64,000 nt of DNA from Streptosporangiaceae bacterium (GCA_025934375.1 JAICYD010000010.1:1-64000), one strand, 5' to 3'. Counted from the first letter of the stretch, positions 8,996 through 18,230 are shown. Notes: generated from the sequence alone by a model not told the origin. Made by a program: numbers and translations.

Positions 8996-9295
8996 ATGAG
9001 GTCCATGTGCGCGGCCCTCGCGGCCGCGGCTTTGGCGGGCGCCACGCTGGTGCTCGGCGGGTGCGGCAGGGGTAGCCCGGCCAGCGGTCAGGATCGCCGC
9101 AGCAAGGCGATGAAGATGGCGTCGGTCCCGTGCCGGTGCGGCCAGAACTGGGCGAAGCGGCTGTCCGCGGCCGCGCCCAGCCCCGGGACCTCGGGCAGCA
9201 GGGCCGGGGCGTCGAGGATCTGCACCCCGCCGACGCCGGCCACCTCGGCGACGACCTCGCTGGTCTCAGCGGGCACAGGCGAGCAGGTCACGTAG
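8996..9295 (+). pseudogene. Orphan lipoprotein signal peptide, probable truncated gene
   Basis: An ATG opens a clean lipoprotein leader: a basic start, a hydrophobic Ala/Leu run and the lipobox L-G-G-C at residues 20-23, then GRGSPASGQDR. After about 31 codons the frame runs antisense to the 3' end of rsmB, with basic low-complexity sequence to a stop at 9295. The leader looks real and the mature part does not. I read it as the 5' stub of a lipoprotein gene cut off at the rsmB boundary; an expressed 99-residue lipoprotein is less likely. Confidence 0.4.
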
Positions 9296-10551
9296 GCGAC
9301 CACTCCCCCGGGCCGGACCGCCGCGAGGGCCGCCTTCAGCAGGGCGCGCTGCAGGTCACCCAGCTCGGGCAGGTCCGCCGGGGTCTTGCGCCAGCGAGCC
9401 TCGGGCCGGCGCCGCAGGGCGCCCAGCCCGGTGCACGGCACGTCCACCAAGGCCCGGTCAAAGGCGCCATCGCGCCAGGCCGGATGGCGGCCGTCCGCGA
9501 CCAGCACCCCCGCCGTCCGCGGCTCGGCCTTCCTGGTCCCCAACGCGGCCCGGGCTCGCGCTGGCTGCCCCCTGACCACGGCGGCGACCAGCCGGGCGCG
9601 GTGCGGGTGGATCTCCGCGGCGACCAGCCGCGCGCCGTCCAGCGTGGCCAGCCCGTGCAGCATCCGCGCCTTCCCGCCCGGGCCTGCGCACATGTCCAGC
9701 CAGGCCGGGGCGCGGCCGGCATCCTGGCCAGCCCGCGCGACTGGCGCGCGTGCGAGCAGGAGGGCGGCGAGCTGGCTGGCCTCGTCCTGGACGACCGCCC
9801 GGCCCCCGGCGATCAGGCTCGCGGGGTCACCGCCAGGCAGCGTGAACCCGTAGGGCGACCAGCGGGCAGGCTCAGCCCCGGCCGGCATGACCTCATCGCG
9901 GCCCGCGGCCCCGGGAGTGACGGCCATCGTCACGCGGGGCCGCTCGTTGCCGGCCGCCAGTGCCGCCTCCAGTTCGGAGGGCGCGGCGCCGGGACCGAGG
10001 GCTGCCTGGTAGGCGGCCACGATCCAGCGGGGGTAGCTGTGCCTGACCGACAGGTACCCGTCGCGATCGGCCGCGGGCGCCGGCGCGACGATCGGCAGCC
10101 ACTCATCCAGGGCGCGCGTCGCGACGCGGCGCAGCACCGCGTTGACGTATCCCGAGGCCCGCGCGCCCGCGACGTCCTTGGCCAGGTCAACGGAGGTCGC
10201 CACCGCGGCGTGGCTGCCGACCCGGGTGGCCAGCAGCTGGTGCGCGCCGATCCGCAGCGTCAGCAGCACGGGCGGGTCCAGCTTGCCCAGCGGCCGGTCA
10301 CTGCAGGCCGCGAGCACCGCGTCGTAGGTTCCCTGGCCGCGCAGCGTGCCGTAGGCGAGCTCGGTGGCCAGCGCCGCGTCCCGGCCCGCGATGCCCCGGT
10401 CGGCTAGCAGCCGGGGCAACAGCAAGTTGGCGTACGCGGCGCGGCTGTCCACGGCGTCCAGGACGTCAAAGGCCGCCCGGCGGGCCGGGTCAGCCCGGTA
10501 ACGCGGCCGGGGGCCGCTTCGGGGCCGCGGCTCATGGCGGGTCGCCGGCAT
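9088..10551 (-). CDS. rsmB: 16S rRNA (cytosine-967-C5)-methyltransferase RsmB
   Basis: 487 residues. The N-terminal NusB-like RNA-binding domain (about 20-150; AAFDVLDAVDSRAAYANLLL) is followed by the Rossmann methyltransferase: DMCAGPGGKA (SAM motif I), ALVDVPCTGLGALRRRPEARW (motif IV Cys in PCTG) and YVTCSPVPAETSEVV, where the catalytic motif VI TCS is intact. It methylates C967 of 16S rRNA. The ATG overlaps the fmt stop by one base (TAATG), implying translational coupling in a def-fmt-rsmB operon. Confidence 0.95.
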   Translation of the reverse strand: MPATRHEPRPRSGPRPRYRADPARRAAFDVLDAVDSRAAYANLLLPRLLADRGIAGRDAALATELAYGTLRGQGTYDAVLAACSDRPLGKLDPPVLLTLRIGAHQLLATRVGSHAAVATSVDLAKDVAGARASGYVNAVLRRVATRALDEWLPIVAPAPAADRDGYLSVRHSYPRWIVAAYQAALGPGAAPSELEAALAAGNERPRVTMAVTPGAAGRDEVMPAGAEPARWSPYGFTLPGGDPASLIAGGRAVVQDEASQLAALLLARAPVARAGQDAGRAPAWLDMCAGPGGKARMLHGLATLDGARLVAAEIHPHRARLVAAVVRGQPARARAALGTRKAEPRTAGVLVADGRHPAWRDGAFDRALVDVPCTGLGALRRRPEARWRKTPADLPELGDLQRALLKAALAAVRPGGVVAYVTCSPVPAETSEVVAEVAGVGGVQILDAPALLPEVPGLGAAADSRFAQFWPHRHGTDAIFIALLRRS

Positions 10552-11480
10552 TAGCTGAAGCCCCCGGCTTCCCGCAAGCCGCGCGCCCAGTCGGCGGCAG
10601 GCATGCGGCGCTTGCCGGGCGGCTGGACCTCGCCCAGCAAGACCGGCCGCGAGCCAGTTCCCGCGTGCACGGCGCCCCGGCTGACGTGCAGCTCACCGGG
10701 CGCGAGGTCGGGGAGCACGCAGCTGTCGGCCGGTTTCGTTACGGGGAAGATCCTGATCCTCGCCCTATCGAATTCCGTCCACGCCCCCGGGTCCGGGGTG
10801 CAGGCGCGGATGGCCCGGTCGATGAGGTGGGCGGGCAGCTTCCAGTCGACCCGGGCGTCGGCCGGGGTGAGCTTGGGCGCGAGGCTCACGCCCTCGGCAG
10901 GCTGCGGCTCGGCGCGGATCGTTCCGTCCTCGATCCCGTCCAGGGTGGCGACCAGCAGCGCGGCGCCCTCCTCGGCGAGCCTGCCCAGCAGGTCACCGGA
11001 GGTGTCGGTGGGCCGGATCGGCTCGGTGAGGTGGCCGAACCACGGGCCGGCGTCCAGTTCGGCGACGATCCGGAAGGTTGTCGCGCCGGTGATGTCATCG
11101 CCATGCAGCACGGCGTGCTGGACCGGCGCCGCCCCCCGCCAGGCGGGCAGCAGCGAGAAGTGCAGGTTGACCCAGCCGAGGCGCGGAATGTCGAGCGCCT
11201 CCTGCGGAAGCAGGGCGCCGTAGGCGGTCACCGGGCAGCAGTCAGGGGCGATCTGCCGCAGCCGGTCCAGGAACTGCGGCTCGCGCGGCCGGGCGGGCGT
11301 CAGGACCTCCAGGCCCTGCTCACGGGCATGGACCGCCACCGGGGACGGCTCGACGTTCCGGCCCCGGCCGGCGGGCGCGTCCGGGCGCGTGACGACCGCC
11401 GCTACCGTGTGCCGGGACGCCAGCAGCGCCCGCAGCGAGGGCACCGCGACAGCCGGGGTCCCGGCGAAGACCAGCCGCAA
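10551..11480 (-). CDS. fmt: Methionyl-tRNA formyltransferase
   Basis: 309 residues. It transfers the formyl group from 10-formyl-THF to initiator Met-t[19 protein letters not shown] at the start, [19 protein letters not shown] with the catalytic Asn and His, and an LDAGPWFG segment with the third catalytic residue are present, followed by the OB-like C-terminal domain. The start is TTG, supported by AAAGGAGG 8-15 nt upstream. Second gene of def-fmt-rsmB, 15 nt after def. Confidence 0.95.
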   Translation of the reverse strand: MRLVFAGTPAVAVPSLRALLASRHTVAAVVTRPDAPAGRGRNVEPSPVAVHAREQGLEVLTPARPREPQFLDRLRQIAPDCCPVTAYGALLPQEALDIPRLGWVNLHFSLLPAWRGAAPVQHAVLHGDDITGATTFRIVAELDAGPWFGHLTEPIRPTDTSGDLLGRLAEEGAALLVATLDGIEDGTIRAEPQPAEGVSLAPKLTPADARVDWKLPAHLIDRAIRACTPDPGAWTEFDRARIRIFPVTKPADSCVLPDLAPGELHVSRGAVHAGTGSRPVLLGEVQPPGKRRMPAADWARGLREAGGFS

Positions 11481-11495
11481 TGTCGTGCGCCTCCT

Positions 11496-12044
11496 TTAGG
11501 AGATCCGCTGGGTGGAGTGCGGGGAGACCCGGATCTCCGGGACGGGGGCACCGTACCACTCTGCTTCCCGGATGGCCTTCATGGCGAGCTTGCGCTCCTT
11601 CTTGCTCATCCGGTCGATGAACAAGATTCCGTCCAGGTGATCGGTCTCGTGCTGCACGCAGCGGGCGAGTAGCTCGGTGCCCTCGATCGTGATCGGCTCG
11701 CCGTGCATGTCGAAGCCCTTGGCGACGACCCGGGGCGCGCGCGGAGTCAGGAACTGGATGCCCGGCAGCGACAGGCAGCCCTCCTCGTCTTCCTCCTCCT
11801 CGCCATCCAGGGCGAGGACCGGGTTGATCAGGTGGCCAGACTCGCCCTCTTCGTCGCCGACGTGGAAGGTGAACACGCGCAGGGACACGCCGATCTGCGG
11901 GGCGGCGAGGCCCACGCCGGGCGCGTCCAGCATCGTCTCGTTGAGGTCCCGCACGAGGTTGCGCAGCTCGAGGTCAAAGTCGCGCACCGGCTCTGCGGGA
12001 GTCTTCAGGACCGGGTCACCAAACAGCCGTATTGGCCTAAGCAC
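11496..12044 (-). CDS. def: Peptide deformylase
   Basis: 182 residues. It removes the formyl group from nascent proteins. All three metal-site motifs are present: G43-VGLAAPQ-50, E88-G-C90-LSLP and H132-ETD-H136. The GTG at 12044 (MLRPIRLFGDPVL) is preferred because GGAGG lies 6 nt before it; the ATG two codons upstream (12050) abuts that ribosome site directly, and a GTG at 12068 adds more residues. The acidic loop GEEEEDEEG is unusual but lies between motifs. Leads def-fmt-rsmB. Confidence 0.95.
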   Translation of the reverse strand: MLRPIRLFGDPVLKTPAEPVRDFDLELRNLVRDLNETMLDAPGVGLAAPQIGVSLRVFTFHVGDEEGESGHLINPVLALDGEEEEDEEGCLSLPGIQFLTPRAPRVVAKGFDMHGEPITIEGTELLARCVQHETDHLDGILFIDRMSKKERKLAMKAIREAEWYGAPVPEIRVSPHSTQRIS

Positions 12045-12199
12045 GGACATCCTCCAGGGAAAGCTCACCGTAATGCGGCGTCGTCGCTCGGGGTTAGCAT
12101 GGTCTTGCCAGGCAGCCCGACGGAGTATTCGGGAGCAAGGCATGGCACCCGGTGAACACGTGACGATCGCCCGGTTACTAGAAGTCTATTGGGCGGCCC

Positions 12200-12287
12200 G
12201 ATGTTCCAGGGCGCGGTGTTCCAGGGCGCGCAGTGTTCCAGGGTGCGGTGTTCCAGGGGCACTGCGTTCCAGGGCGCACTGCGTGCT
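12200..12287. repeat. Tandem array of a TGTTCCAGGGCGC-type unit
   Basis: Five copies of (T/C)GTTCCAGGG(C/T)GC-like units with spacing 15-17 bp occupy most of the def-priA gap and end three bases before the priA stop. Confidence 0.8.
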
Positions 12288-12289
12288 GG

Positions 12290-14461
12290 TCAGATCAGCT
12301 CGGCGGGATCCAGCTGGACGCGCACGCCGCCGCCCTCCTTACGGGCGCTGCGCGCCGCCTGCGCGGCGTGCAGCACGCGCGCTAGCGCCGGGCCGTCCGC
12401 GCGCGGGACTCGCAGCAGGGCGCGGACCTGTGTCTCCCCGGGGGGCGTCCCCCGGTCGCCCCCCGGCCCCGGGGAATCGACGGGGACGGGGCCGAGAACG
12501 TCAAGGCGGTGCCCGTGCGCCGGTTCCGGGACGGCCGCGAGCAAGGTGGCGACGGCGTCGCCGTCGCCGGTGACGGCCGCCATCCGAACCGCCGGGGGGA
12601 AGCGCAGGTCCGCGCGCTCGGCCAGGGTGCGCTCGGCGAAGGTAACCGGATCCCACCGGATGAGCGCCTGGGTTACCGGGAGCGCGGCGTCGGCGTGAAC
12701 GAGGACCGTGCCGTCCGGGCGGACCAGGGCGGCGGCGGCCATCCACCGTCGCAGCGCCTCCTCGTCGCTGCGCAGGCTGGGCCGCGCCAGGAGCGCCCAC
12801 CCGTCCAGCAGCAACGCCGCGGCGTACCCGGCCACCGGCTCGGCCCCTGGCGTGGCGATGACCAGCGCGGGCTCGTCGGGGACGGCCGGGAGCACCACCG
12901 CGCCCCCTCCCGACGCGCGGATCTTGACGCCGGGGAACGCGCGGCCCAGCTCCTCGGCGGTGCGGGCCGCGCCGATGACGATCGCCCTGACCTTGTCGTG
13001 CCCGCACTCATCGCAGCGCCAGCCACCCGCCAGCGCGCCGCACCAGCCGCAGCTGGGGACCTCCTGCGCGCCGGTGACCCGCAGCGGCCCGCCGCAGCGG
13101 GCGCACCTGGCTTTCGCCCGGCACCGACCGCAGGCGATCGCGGCCAGGTACCCGCGCCGGGGAACCTGGACCAGCACCGGACCTGGCGGCTTCCGGGTGC
13201 CCCCGGCTCGCGGCTCCGGATCCCCGGACAGCGCCGCGCGAATCGTGCGCAGCGCCAGGCTCGGCAGCCGCGCGGTCGTGGCGGCCGCGTCCCGGCCCAG
13301 CTCCGCCTCATCGGCGGCCGCCATGACGCGCGGCGCCGCCGCGCGGACCGTGGCCCGCTCGGGCTCCAGCGAGCGCGCCCAGCCGGCGGCGACGAGCTGG
13401 GCCAGCTCCGGCGTCCGGGCGAACCCGCCGATCAGGGCGGCCGCCCCGGACCGGTGCGCACGCAGCGCGAGGACTTCGCGGGCGTTGGGATACGGGGCAC
13501 GCGGCTCCGCGTGCAAGTCATCACCCTCGTCCCACAGCACGACGAGGCCGAGGTTGGCCACCGGGGCGAACATCGCGGCGCGGGTGCCGGCCGCCACGGT
13601 GACCTCGCCGCGCGAGACGGCCAGCCACCGCCGGTACCGCTCAGCCGGGCCGAGGTCGGCGCTCAGCGTGACGTGCCGCGCCGTGCGCGCGCCCAGTGCC
13701 TGGTCAACGCGGGCCAGGTCGCGTGCGTCGGGGACGACGATCAGCGTCCCGCGCCCGGCGGAGGCCGCCGTGGCGGCGGCCAGGGCGATCTCCTCCGGCC
13801 AGGCCTGGCCGGGCAGCGCCGTCCACGCGGCGCGAGCCGGGCGGCCATCCGCCAGGGCGCTGAGGAAGGCTTCACCGGCCGGGTACCGCGCCCACGGCCC
13901 CGGGGCGGGCCGCGCGGGGAGCGCGCCGCCCACGGTCGCGTCATGGGCGGCCGGGCGCGCGGAGTTCTCGGTCGCCGCGTGGCGCGGCGGGATCGCCAGC
14001 CGCAGCACGTCGGCGAGAGTGCCCGCGTACCGGTCGGCGACCGCCCGGGCCAGCCCGGCGAGCTCGTCCGTGAGCACCACCTCGGGCGAGGTCACCCGGT
14101 CCAGCCAGGCGAGTCGCCCGTCGTGCTCGCTTTGCGCCACCCGCTCCAGCACGAACCCGTCGGTGAGCTGGCCCGCGAACCTGACCCGGACCCGGACGCC
14201 GGGCCGGGCTGGTGCCGCGAGCCGCTGCGGGACCAGGTAGTCGAAGGGGCGGTCCAGGTGCGCGAGCGGGATATCCACGGCCACCCGCGCGACCGGGTTC
14301 TCCGCGGCGGGCACCAGCGTCGGCGGGTCCTTGCGCGCCGCCTTCTTCCGCGGCCCGGCCTTGCCGGACGCCGCCGCGGGCACCGCGGGCGCGGGCGCCG
14401 TCACCTGCGCGACCGAGTCGCGTGTCCCCGCGCGTGCTCGGTCGTCCAGGTTCTCCGCCAT
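12290..14461 (-). CDS. priA: Probable primosomal protein N' (PriA), helicase-motif-poor actinobacterial form
   Basis: 723 residues. The N-terminal DNA-binding domain is recognisable (VARVAVDIPLAHLDRPFDYL, GVRVRVRFAGQLTDGFVL), and so is the eight-cysteine zinc region (CGRCRAKARCARCGGPL, then CGWCG and CDECG). Where other PriA proteins carry the Walker A GSGKT, this protein has GRGTLIVVPDARDL with no lysine P-loop, and the DEEH box is replaced by WDEGDD. This matches the known actinobacterial PriA variant thought to lack ATPase activity, leaving a replication-restart scaffold. Starts at ATG after GGTGGG. Confidence 0.9.
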   Translation of the reverse strand: MAENLDDRARAGTRDSVAQVTAPAPAVPAAASGKAGPRKKAARKDPPTLVPAAENPVARVAVDIPLAHLDRPFDYLVPQRLAAPARPGVRVRVRFAGQLTDGFVLERVAQSEHDGRLAWLDRVTSPEVVLTDELAGLARAVADRYAGTLADVLRLAIPPRHAATENSARPAAHDATVGGALPARPAPGPWARYPAGEAFLSALADGRPARAAWTALPGQAWPEEIALAAATAASAGRGTLIVVPDARDLARVDQALGARTARHVTLSADLGPAERYRRWLAVSRGEVTVAAGTRAAMFAPVANLGLVVLWDEGDDLHAEPRAPYPNAREVLALRAHRSGAAALIGGFARTPELAQLVAAGWARSLEPERATVRAAAPRVMAAADEAELGRDAAATTARLPSLALRTIRAALSGDPEPRAGGTRKPPGPVLVQVPRRGYLAAIACGRCRAKARCARCGGPLRVTGAQEVPSCGWCGALAGGWRCDECGHDKVRAIVIGAARTAEELGRAFPGVKIRASGGGAVVLPAVPDEPALVIATPGAEPVAGYAAALLLDGWALLARPSLRSDEEALRRWMAAAALVRPDGTVLVHADAALPVTQALIRWDPVTFAERTLAERADLRFPPAVRMAAVTGDGDAVATLLAAVPEPAHGHRLDVLGPVPVDSPGPGGDRGTPPGETQVRALLRVPRADGPALARVLHAAQAARSARKEGGGVRVQLDPAELI

Positions 14462-14580
14462 CCCACCGTCCTACCAGACCCGGCCAGCGAATGCGGCCAG
14501 CGGAGCAGGCCGGGATCCCGGGCCTCCCGCTTCCCGCGCGTCAGGGGTCCGTGACGAAGGCCTCCGGCCGGTAGGAACAG

Positions 14581-14627
14581 CGAACGGCCGGGCACGGGTA
14601 GCCGCAATACCCGTGCCCGGCCGTTCG
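14581..14627 (-). terminator. Strong intrinsic hairpin after the DUF397 gene
   Basis: A perfect 20-bp stem (arms 14581-14600 and 14608-14627; arm CGAACGGCCGGGCACGGGTA) with loop GCCGCAA. It lies 54 nt past the DUF397 stop and 120 nt before the priA start, so it should insulate priA from upstream transcription. Confidence 0.85.
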
Positions 14628-14680
14628 GGCCTATGGTGCCCGCTCGCCTGCTGATGCCCGCAGGCGGGCAGAGGCTACCG

Positions 14681-14917
14681 CTAGCTGACCAGGTAGTCGA
14701 ATTCGCCGGTACGCAGCGCGCTGACCAGCGCGCGGACCGTGTCCGTCGAGTAGACCAGGGCCGTGCCGCGCGGGTCACGGGAGTTGCGCATGGCCACGGT
14801 CCCCGAGGCGAGCCGGGCGATCTCGACGCACGCGCCCTGGGAGTTGCTGCGCTGGCTCTTCTTCCAGGTAGCGCTGAGGAGCTCAGCGGCCGAGATGCCG
14901 TTGTGTATGTCCTGCAT
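14681..14917 (-). CDS. DUF397 domain-containing protein
   Basis: 78 residues. The core W-KKSQRSNSQGACVEIA, VAMRNSRDPRGTALVYS and FDYL is the complete DUF397 domain. These small proteins usually sit beside an XRE-type regulator and act with it in development or antibiotic control in streptomycetes. No such partner is here, so this is an orphan copy placed between metK and priA. ATG 14917 has GGAG ten nt upstream. Downstream is a strong terminator, upstream a palindrome and TACGCAT repeats. Confidence 0.85.
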   Translation of the reverse strand: MQDIHNGISAAELLSATWKKSQRSNSQGACVEIARLASGTVAMRNSRDPRGTALVYSTDTVRALVSALRTGEFDYLVS

Positions 14918-15056
14918 CGTTTCATGTCTCCTGACGCATTGCATCTATTCGGCGTCAAGCACCGCCGCCTGGCCCGGCGCGCGCTGACGTCTGCCGCCTG
15001 TGAGCGCTTGCTCCCAGCAGCTGTCGTGGAACCGCCGACACACTGCAGCATATCGC

Positions 15057-15116
15057 ATGCACGTGCATCAGCATGGGATTCAGCACGACCATACGCATAC
15101 GCAAATTCATACGCAT
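15057..15116. promoter_or_regulatory. Palindrome and TACGCAT repeats upstream of DUF397
   Basis: ATGCACGTGCAT (15057-15068) is a perfect 12-bp palindrome. About 23 bp further come three TACGCA(T/A) motifs (about 15092-15116) in an AT-richer patch, some 140-200 bp before the DUF397 start. Candidate operator; no regulator identified. Confidence 0.35.
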
Positions 15117-16654
15117 CTGCACAATGTCCAGGCCCGCCTAGTACGCGCTGCGGGATCGCACGGTATCGCTACGTAGTCCGAGCAGCTCAGCGCCGACCCG
15201 ACGTTCGTCGGGCCTAGGCCTGGAGGTATGAAACGCGAAAACTGCGGACTTACGACCGATCTTTGGCGAAACGTCATGCTTTCGTTAGATTTGCCCGTCG
15301 AGGCCAGCACCCTGCTGTTCGCCAAGGGCGAAGAGGAATAGTGAGGCTTGGGGTTGACCCGTGCCCGCGGAAGGCTGACTGCCGGATGTACGGACGGAGG
15401 CCGCACCAGCCAGGGGCCTGGGGGATGGCGCGTATCCCCCCGGTCACCTGGCGTGCATCCCCCAGATAACACAGCTGAGCGCAGCGCCTCGGCGCGATCG
15501 GTGCGCTCCCAGGTGAAGTCCGGCTCGGTGCGGCCGAAGTGGCCGAAGGCCGCCGTCTGCCCATAGATCGGGCGCAGCAGGTCCAGGCTGCTGATGATCG
15601 CCTTGGGCCGCAGGTCGAAAACGTGGGTGACGGCGTCTTGGATCTTCTCCACCGGGACAGTCTCAGTACCGAAGCACTCGACGAACAGGCCCACCGGCGC
15701 GGCCTTGCCGATCGCGTACGCGACCTGGGCCTCGCAGCGGTCCGCCAGTCCGGCCGCCACGACGTTCTTGGCGACCCAGCGCATGGCGTACGCGGCGCTG
15801 CGGTCCACCTTGGACGGGTCCTTGCCGGAGAACGCGCCGCCGCCGTGCCTGGCCGTGCCCCCGTAGGTGTCGATGATGATCTTGCGGCCGGTGAGGCCAG
15901 CGTCGCCCATCGGGCCGCCGATCTCGAACCTGCCCGTCGGGTTGACCAGCAGCCGGTACCCGGTCGTGTCGATCCCGAACTCGCCCAGCACCGGCTCGAC
16001 GACGTAGTCCTTGACGTCGGGCGAGAGCAGTTCCTTGAGGTTGATGTCGGGCGCGTGCTGGGTGGAGACCACGACGGTGTCGAGGCGGACCGGGCGGCCC
16101 TCCACGTACTCCACGGTCACCTGGGTCTTGCCGTCCGGGCGCAGGTACGGGACCTGCCCGGAGCGCCGTACCTCCGATAGCCTGCGGGCCAGCTTGTGCG
16201 CCAGCATGATCGGCAGCGGCATCAGCTCCGGGGTCTCCCGGCACGCGTAGCCGAACATCAGCCCCTGGTCCCCGGCGCCTTGCAGGTCGTACTCGTCGGT
16301 GAGGCCATCCTCGCGGTGCTCGAAGGCATCGTTCACGCCCTGGGCGATGTCGGGCGACTGCGAGCCGATGGACACCGAGACGCCGCATGACGCCCCGTCA
16401 TAGCCCTTGGCGGAGGAGTCATAGCCGATCTGGAGGATCTTCTCCCGGATGATGCCGGGGATGTCGACGTACGTCCGGGTGGTCACCTCGCCGGCCACAT
16501 GAACCTGCCCGGTGGTGATCAGCGTCTCGACAGCGACACGGCTGCCGGGGTCATCCTTGATCATCGCGTCCAGGATGGCGTCGCTGATCTGGTCGGCCAT
16601 CTTGTCAGGGTGGCCTTCCGTCACGGACTCCGAGGTAAACAGCCGACGGGCCAA
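15107..16654 (-). CDS. metK: S-adenosylmethionine synthetase with long C-terminal tail
   Basis: 515 residues; the family is about 400. Residues 1 to about 393 are canonical: [46 protein letters not shown] and [19 protein letters not shown], ending [14 protein letters not shown]. It makes SAM from methionine and ATP. The normal stop is absent; the frame continues about 115 residues through a GC-rich palindromic element (15420-15470) and unrelated sequence to 15107. Start is TTG with GGAG 7 nt upstream. The tail is probably acquired and functionally neutral (inference). Downstream of coaBC in a housekeeping run. Confidence 0.93.
   Translation of the reverse strand: MARRLFTSESVTEGHPDKMADQISDAILDAMIKDDPGSRVAVETLITTGQVHVAGEVTTRTYVDIPGIIREKILQIGYDSSAKGYDGASCGVSVSIGSQSPDIAQGVNDAFEHREDGLTDEYDLQGAGDQGLMFGYACRETPELMPLPIMLAHKLARRLSEVRRSGQVPYLRPDGKTQVTVEYVEGRPVRLDTVVVSTQHAPDINLKELLSPDVKDYVVEPVLGEFGIDTTGYRLLVNPTGRFEIGGPMGDAGLTGRKIIIDTYGGTARHGGGAFSGKDPSKVDRSAAYAMRWVAKNVVAAGLADRCEAQVAYAIGKAAPVGLFVECFGTETVPVEKIQDAVTHVFDLRPKAIISSLDLLRPIYGQTAAFGHFGRTEPDFTWERTDRAEALRSAVLSGGCTPGDRGDTRHPPGPWLVRPPSVHPAVSLPRARVNPKPHYSSSPLANSRVLASTGKSNESMTFRQRSVVSPQFSRFIPPGLGPTNVGSALSCSDYVAIPCDPAARTRRAWTLCRCV
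15420..15470. repeat. GC-rich palindromic element at the metK 3' end
   Basis: GGGGGAT-GGCGCGT-ATCCCCC (15420-15440) forms a 7-bp hairpin and is followed by a second part containing GCGTGCATCCCCCAG, i.e. CTGGGGGATGCACGC on the other strand. Close relatives occur at 41673, 42294 and 48307. Confidence 0.65.
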
Positions 16655-16739
16655 CGTTTTCTCCGTCCATCGTTTAAGTGGGCTGGTCGCTAGCGGGCGG
16701 ATACGACGATAGCGCAGGTCGCGGGCACCTCAGCCCGCC

Positions 16740-17945
16740 TCACTGGAGGCGGGCGGCGACCAGGTCCCAGACGACCTCGGCGAGTGCTTCCTTGCTGCCG
16801 CGCGGGATCGGCGTCTGTGATCCTTCGCGTGAGTAGACGATGGCCTCGTTGTCGGCGCTGCCGAAGCCCCGGCCGTTGCCGACCGGGTTGACGACCAGCA
16901 GGTCGCATCCCTTGCGGGCGAGCTTGGCCTGGGCGGCCTGCGGATCCGGGTCAGTCTCGGCCGCGAACCCGACCACCACCTGGCCCTGTCGCCCCCCGCG
17001 GGCACGGCGGCCGGCCAGGTCGTGCAGGATGTCCGGGTTCTCGGTCAAGACGATGGGATCGGGCTGGCTTCCGTCCTTCTTGATCTTGGAGTCGCTGCGC
17101 GCGACCGGGCGGAAGTCGGCGACCGCGGCGGTCATGACGACGGCGTCGGCGATGCCCGCCTCAGCGAGCATCGCGGCGTGCATGTCGCGCGCCGAGACCA
17201 CGCGCACGACCCGCGCGCCGGCCGGATCGGGCAACTCCACGTTCGCGGCGACCACGGTCACCTCGGCGCCGCGCAGCGCCGCCGAGCGCGCGAGCGCGTA
17301 CCCCTGCTTGCCGGTCGACCAGTTCCCCAGGAAGCGGACCGGGTCCAGTTCCTCGCGCGTTCCGCCAGCCGAGATCACCACGCGCCTGCCCGCCAGGGAT
17401 GCGGCCGCGGGCATGAGCCGGGCCAGGAGCGCCTGGACGACGGCGAACAGCTCCTCCGGCTCCGGCAGCCGCCCGGGGCCAGTGTCCGCGCCGGTTAGCC
17501 GGCCGGAGGCCGGGTCGATCACGAGCGCGCCGCGCTGGCGCAGCAGGGCTACGTTCGCGGTGGTGGCGGGGTGCTCCCACATCTCGGTGTGCATGGCGGG
17601 CGCGAGCACGACCGGACAGCGGGCGGTCAGCAACGTCGCGGTCAGCAGGTCGCCGGACATGCCGGCGGCGGCGCGGGCGAGCAGGTCGGCGGTCGCGGGC
17701 GCGACGATGACCAGGTCAGCGCTCTGGCCGAGCCGGACGTGCGCCACCTCGTCTACCGCGGTCCACACGTCGGTGGCGACGGGCTCACCGGACAGGGCCG
17801 CCCACGTCGGCTCGCCCACGAACCGCAGGGCATCGGCGGTAGGGATGACGCGGACCCGATGGCCCGCCTCGCGCAGCAGGCGCAGCAGGGAAGCCGACTT
17901 GTAGGCGGCGATTCCGGCGCTGACGCCTAGGATTACCCGCGCCAT
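16740..17945 (-). CDS. coaBC: Bifunctional phosphopantothenoylcysteine decarboxylase / synthetase
   Basis: 401 residues in two domains. CoaC (1-about 180) is a flavoprotein with GVSAGIAAYKS, APATADLLARAAAGMSGDLLT and PAMHTEMWEHPAT, the substrate-clamp motif. CoaB (about 185-401) has ISAGGTREELDPVRFLGN, MTAAVADFRP and the nucleotide-binding SKIKK. Together they convert 4'-phosphopantothenate plus cysteine to 4'-phosphopantetheine for coenzyme A. Lies 21 nt after rpoZ in the mihF-gmk-rpoZ-coaBC-metK order conserved in actinomycetes. Confidence 0.95.
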   Translation of the reverse strand: MARVILGVSAGIAAYKSASLLRLLREAGHRVRVIPTADALRFVGEPTWAALSGEPVATDVWTAVDEVAHVRLGQSADLVIVAPATADLLARAAAGMSGDLLTATLLTARCPVVLAPAMHTEMWEHPATTANVALLRQRGALVIDPASGRLTGADTGPGRLPEPEELFAVVQALLARLMPAAASLAGRRVVISAGGTREELDPVRFLGNWSTGKQGYALARSAALRGAEVTVVAANVELPDPAGARVVRVVSARDMHAAMLAEAGIADAVVMTAAVADFRPVARSDSKIKKDGSQPDPIVLTENPDILHDLAGRRARGGRQGQVVVGFAAETDPDPQAAQAKLARKGCDLLVVNPVGNGRGFGSADNEAIVYSREGSQTPIPRGSKEALAEVVWDLVAARLQ

Positions 17946-17966
17946 ATCGCAGGGCGATAAGCGAGG

Positions 17967-18230
17967 TTACGCCTCGCTGGTGGCCTCGACGGACAGCAAC
18001 CGCTCGCGAGTCTCCCGCAGGGCGATCGACAGCGGCTTCTCCTGCACCCGGGTCTCGACGAGCGGGCCGACGTACTCCAGCAGACCCTCGCCGAGCTGGG
18101 AGTAGTACGCGTTGATCTGGCGGGCGCGCTTGGCCGCCATGATCACGAGCCGGTACTTGCTGTCAACGACTTCCAGCAGGTCGTCGATCGGCGGGTTGAT
18201 GATTCCGTCCGCGGCCGGGGTTGCAGGCAC
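17967..18230 (-). CDS. rpoZ: RNA polymerase omega subunit
   Basis: 87 residues. [20 protein letters not shown] and RARQIN are the signature of RpoZ, which helps fold and assemble beta' into RNA polymerase. GTG start with GGAAGG upstream; 12 nt after gmk, so co-transcribed. Confidence 0.95.
   Translation of the reverse strand: MPATPAADGIINPPIDDLLEVVDSKYRLVIMAAKRARQINAYYSQLGEGLLEYVGPLVETRVQEKPLSIALRETRERLLSVEATSEA

Noticed and set aside
12509-14554. 681-codon plus-strand frame
   Set aside because: Antisense shadow of priA with Arg/Gly/Pro-rich composition; priA has clear motifs.
16655-16739. SAM riboswitch before metK
   Set aside because: Only 85 bp between coaBC and metK and no recognisable SAM-box helices.
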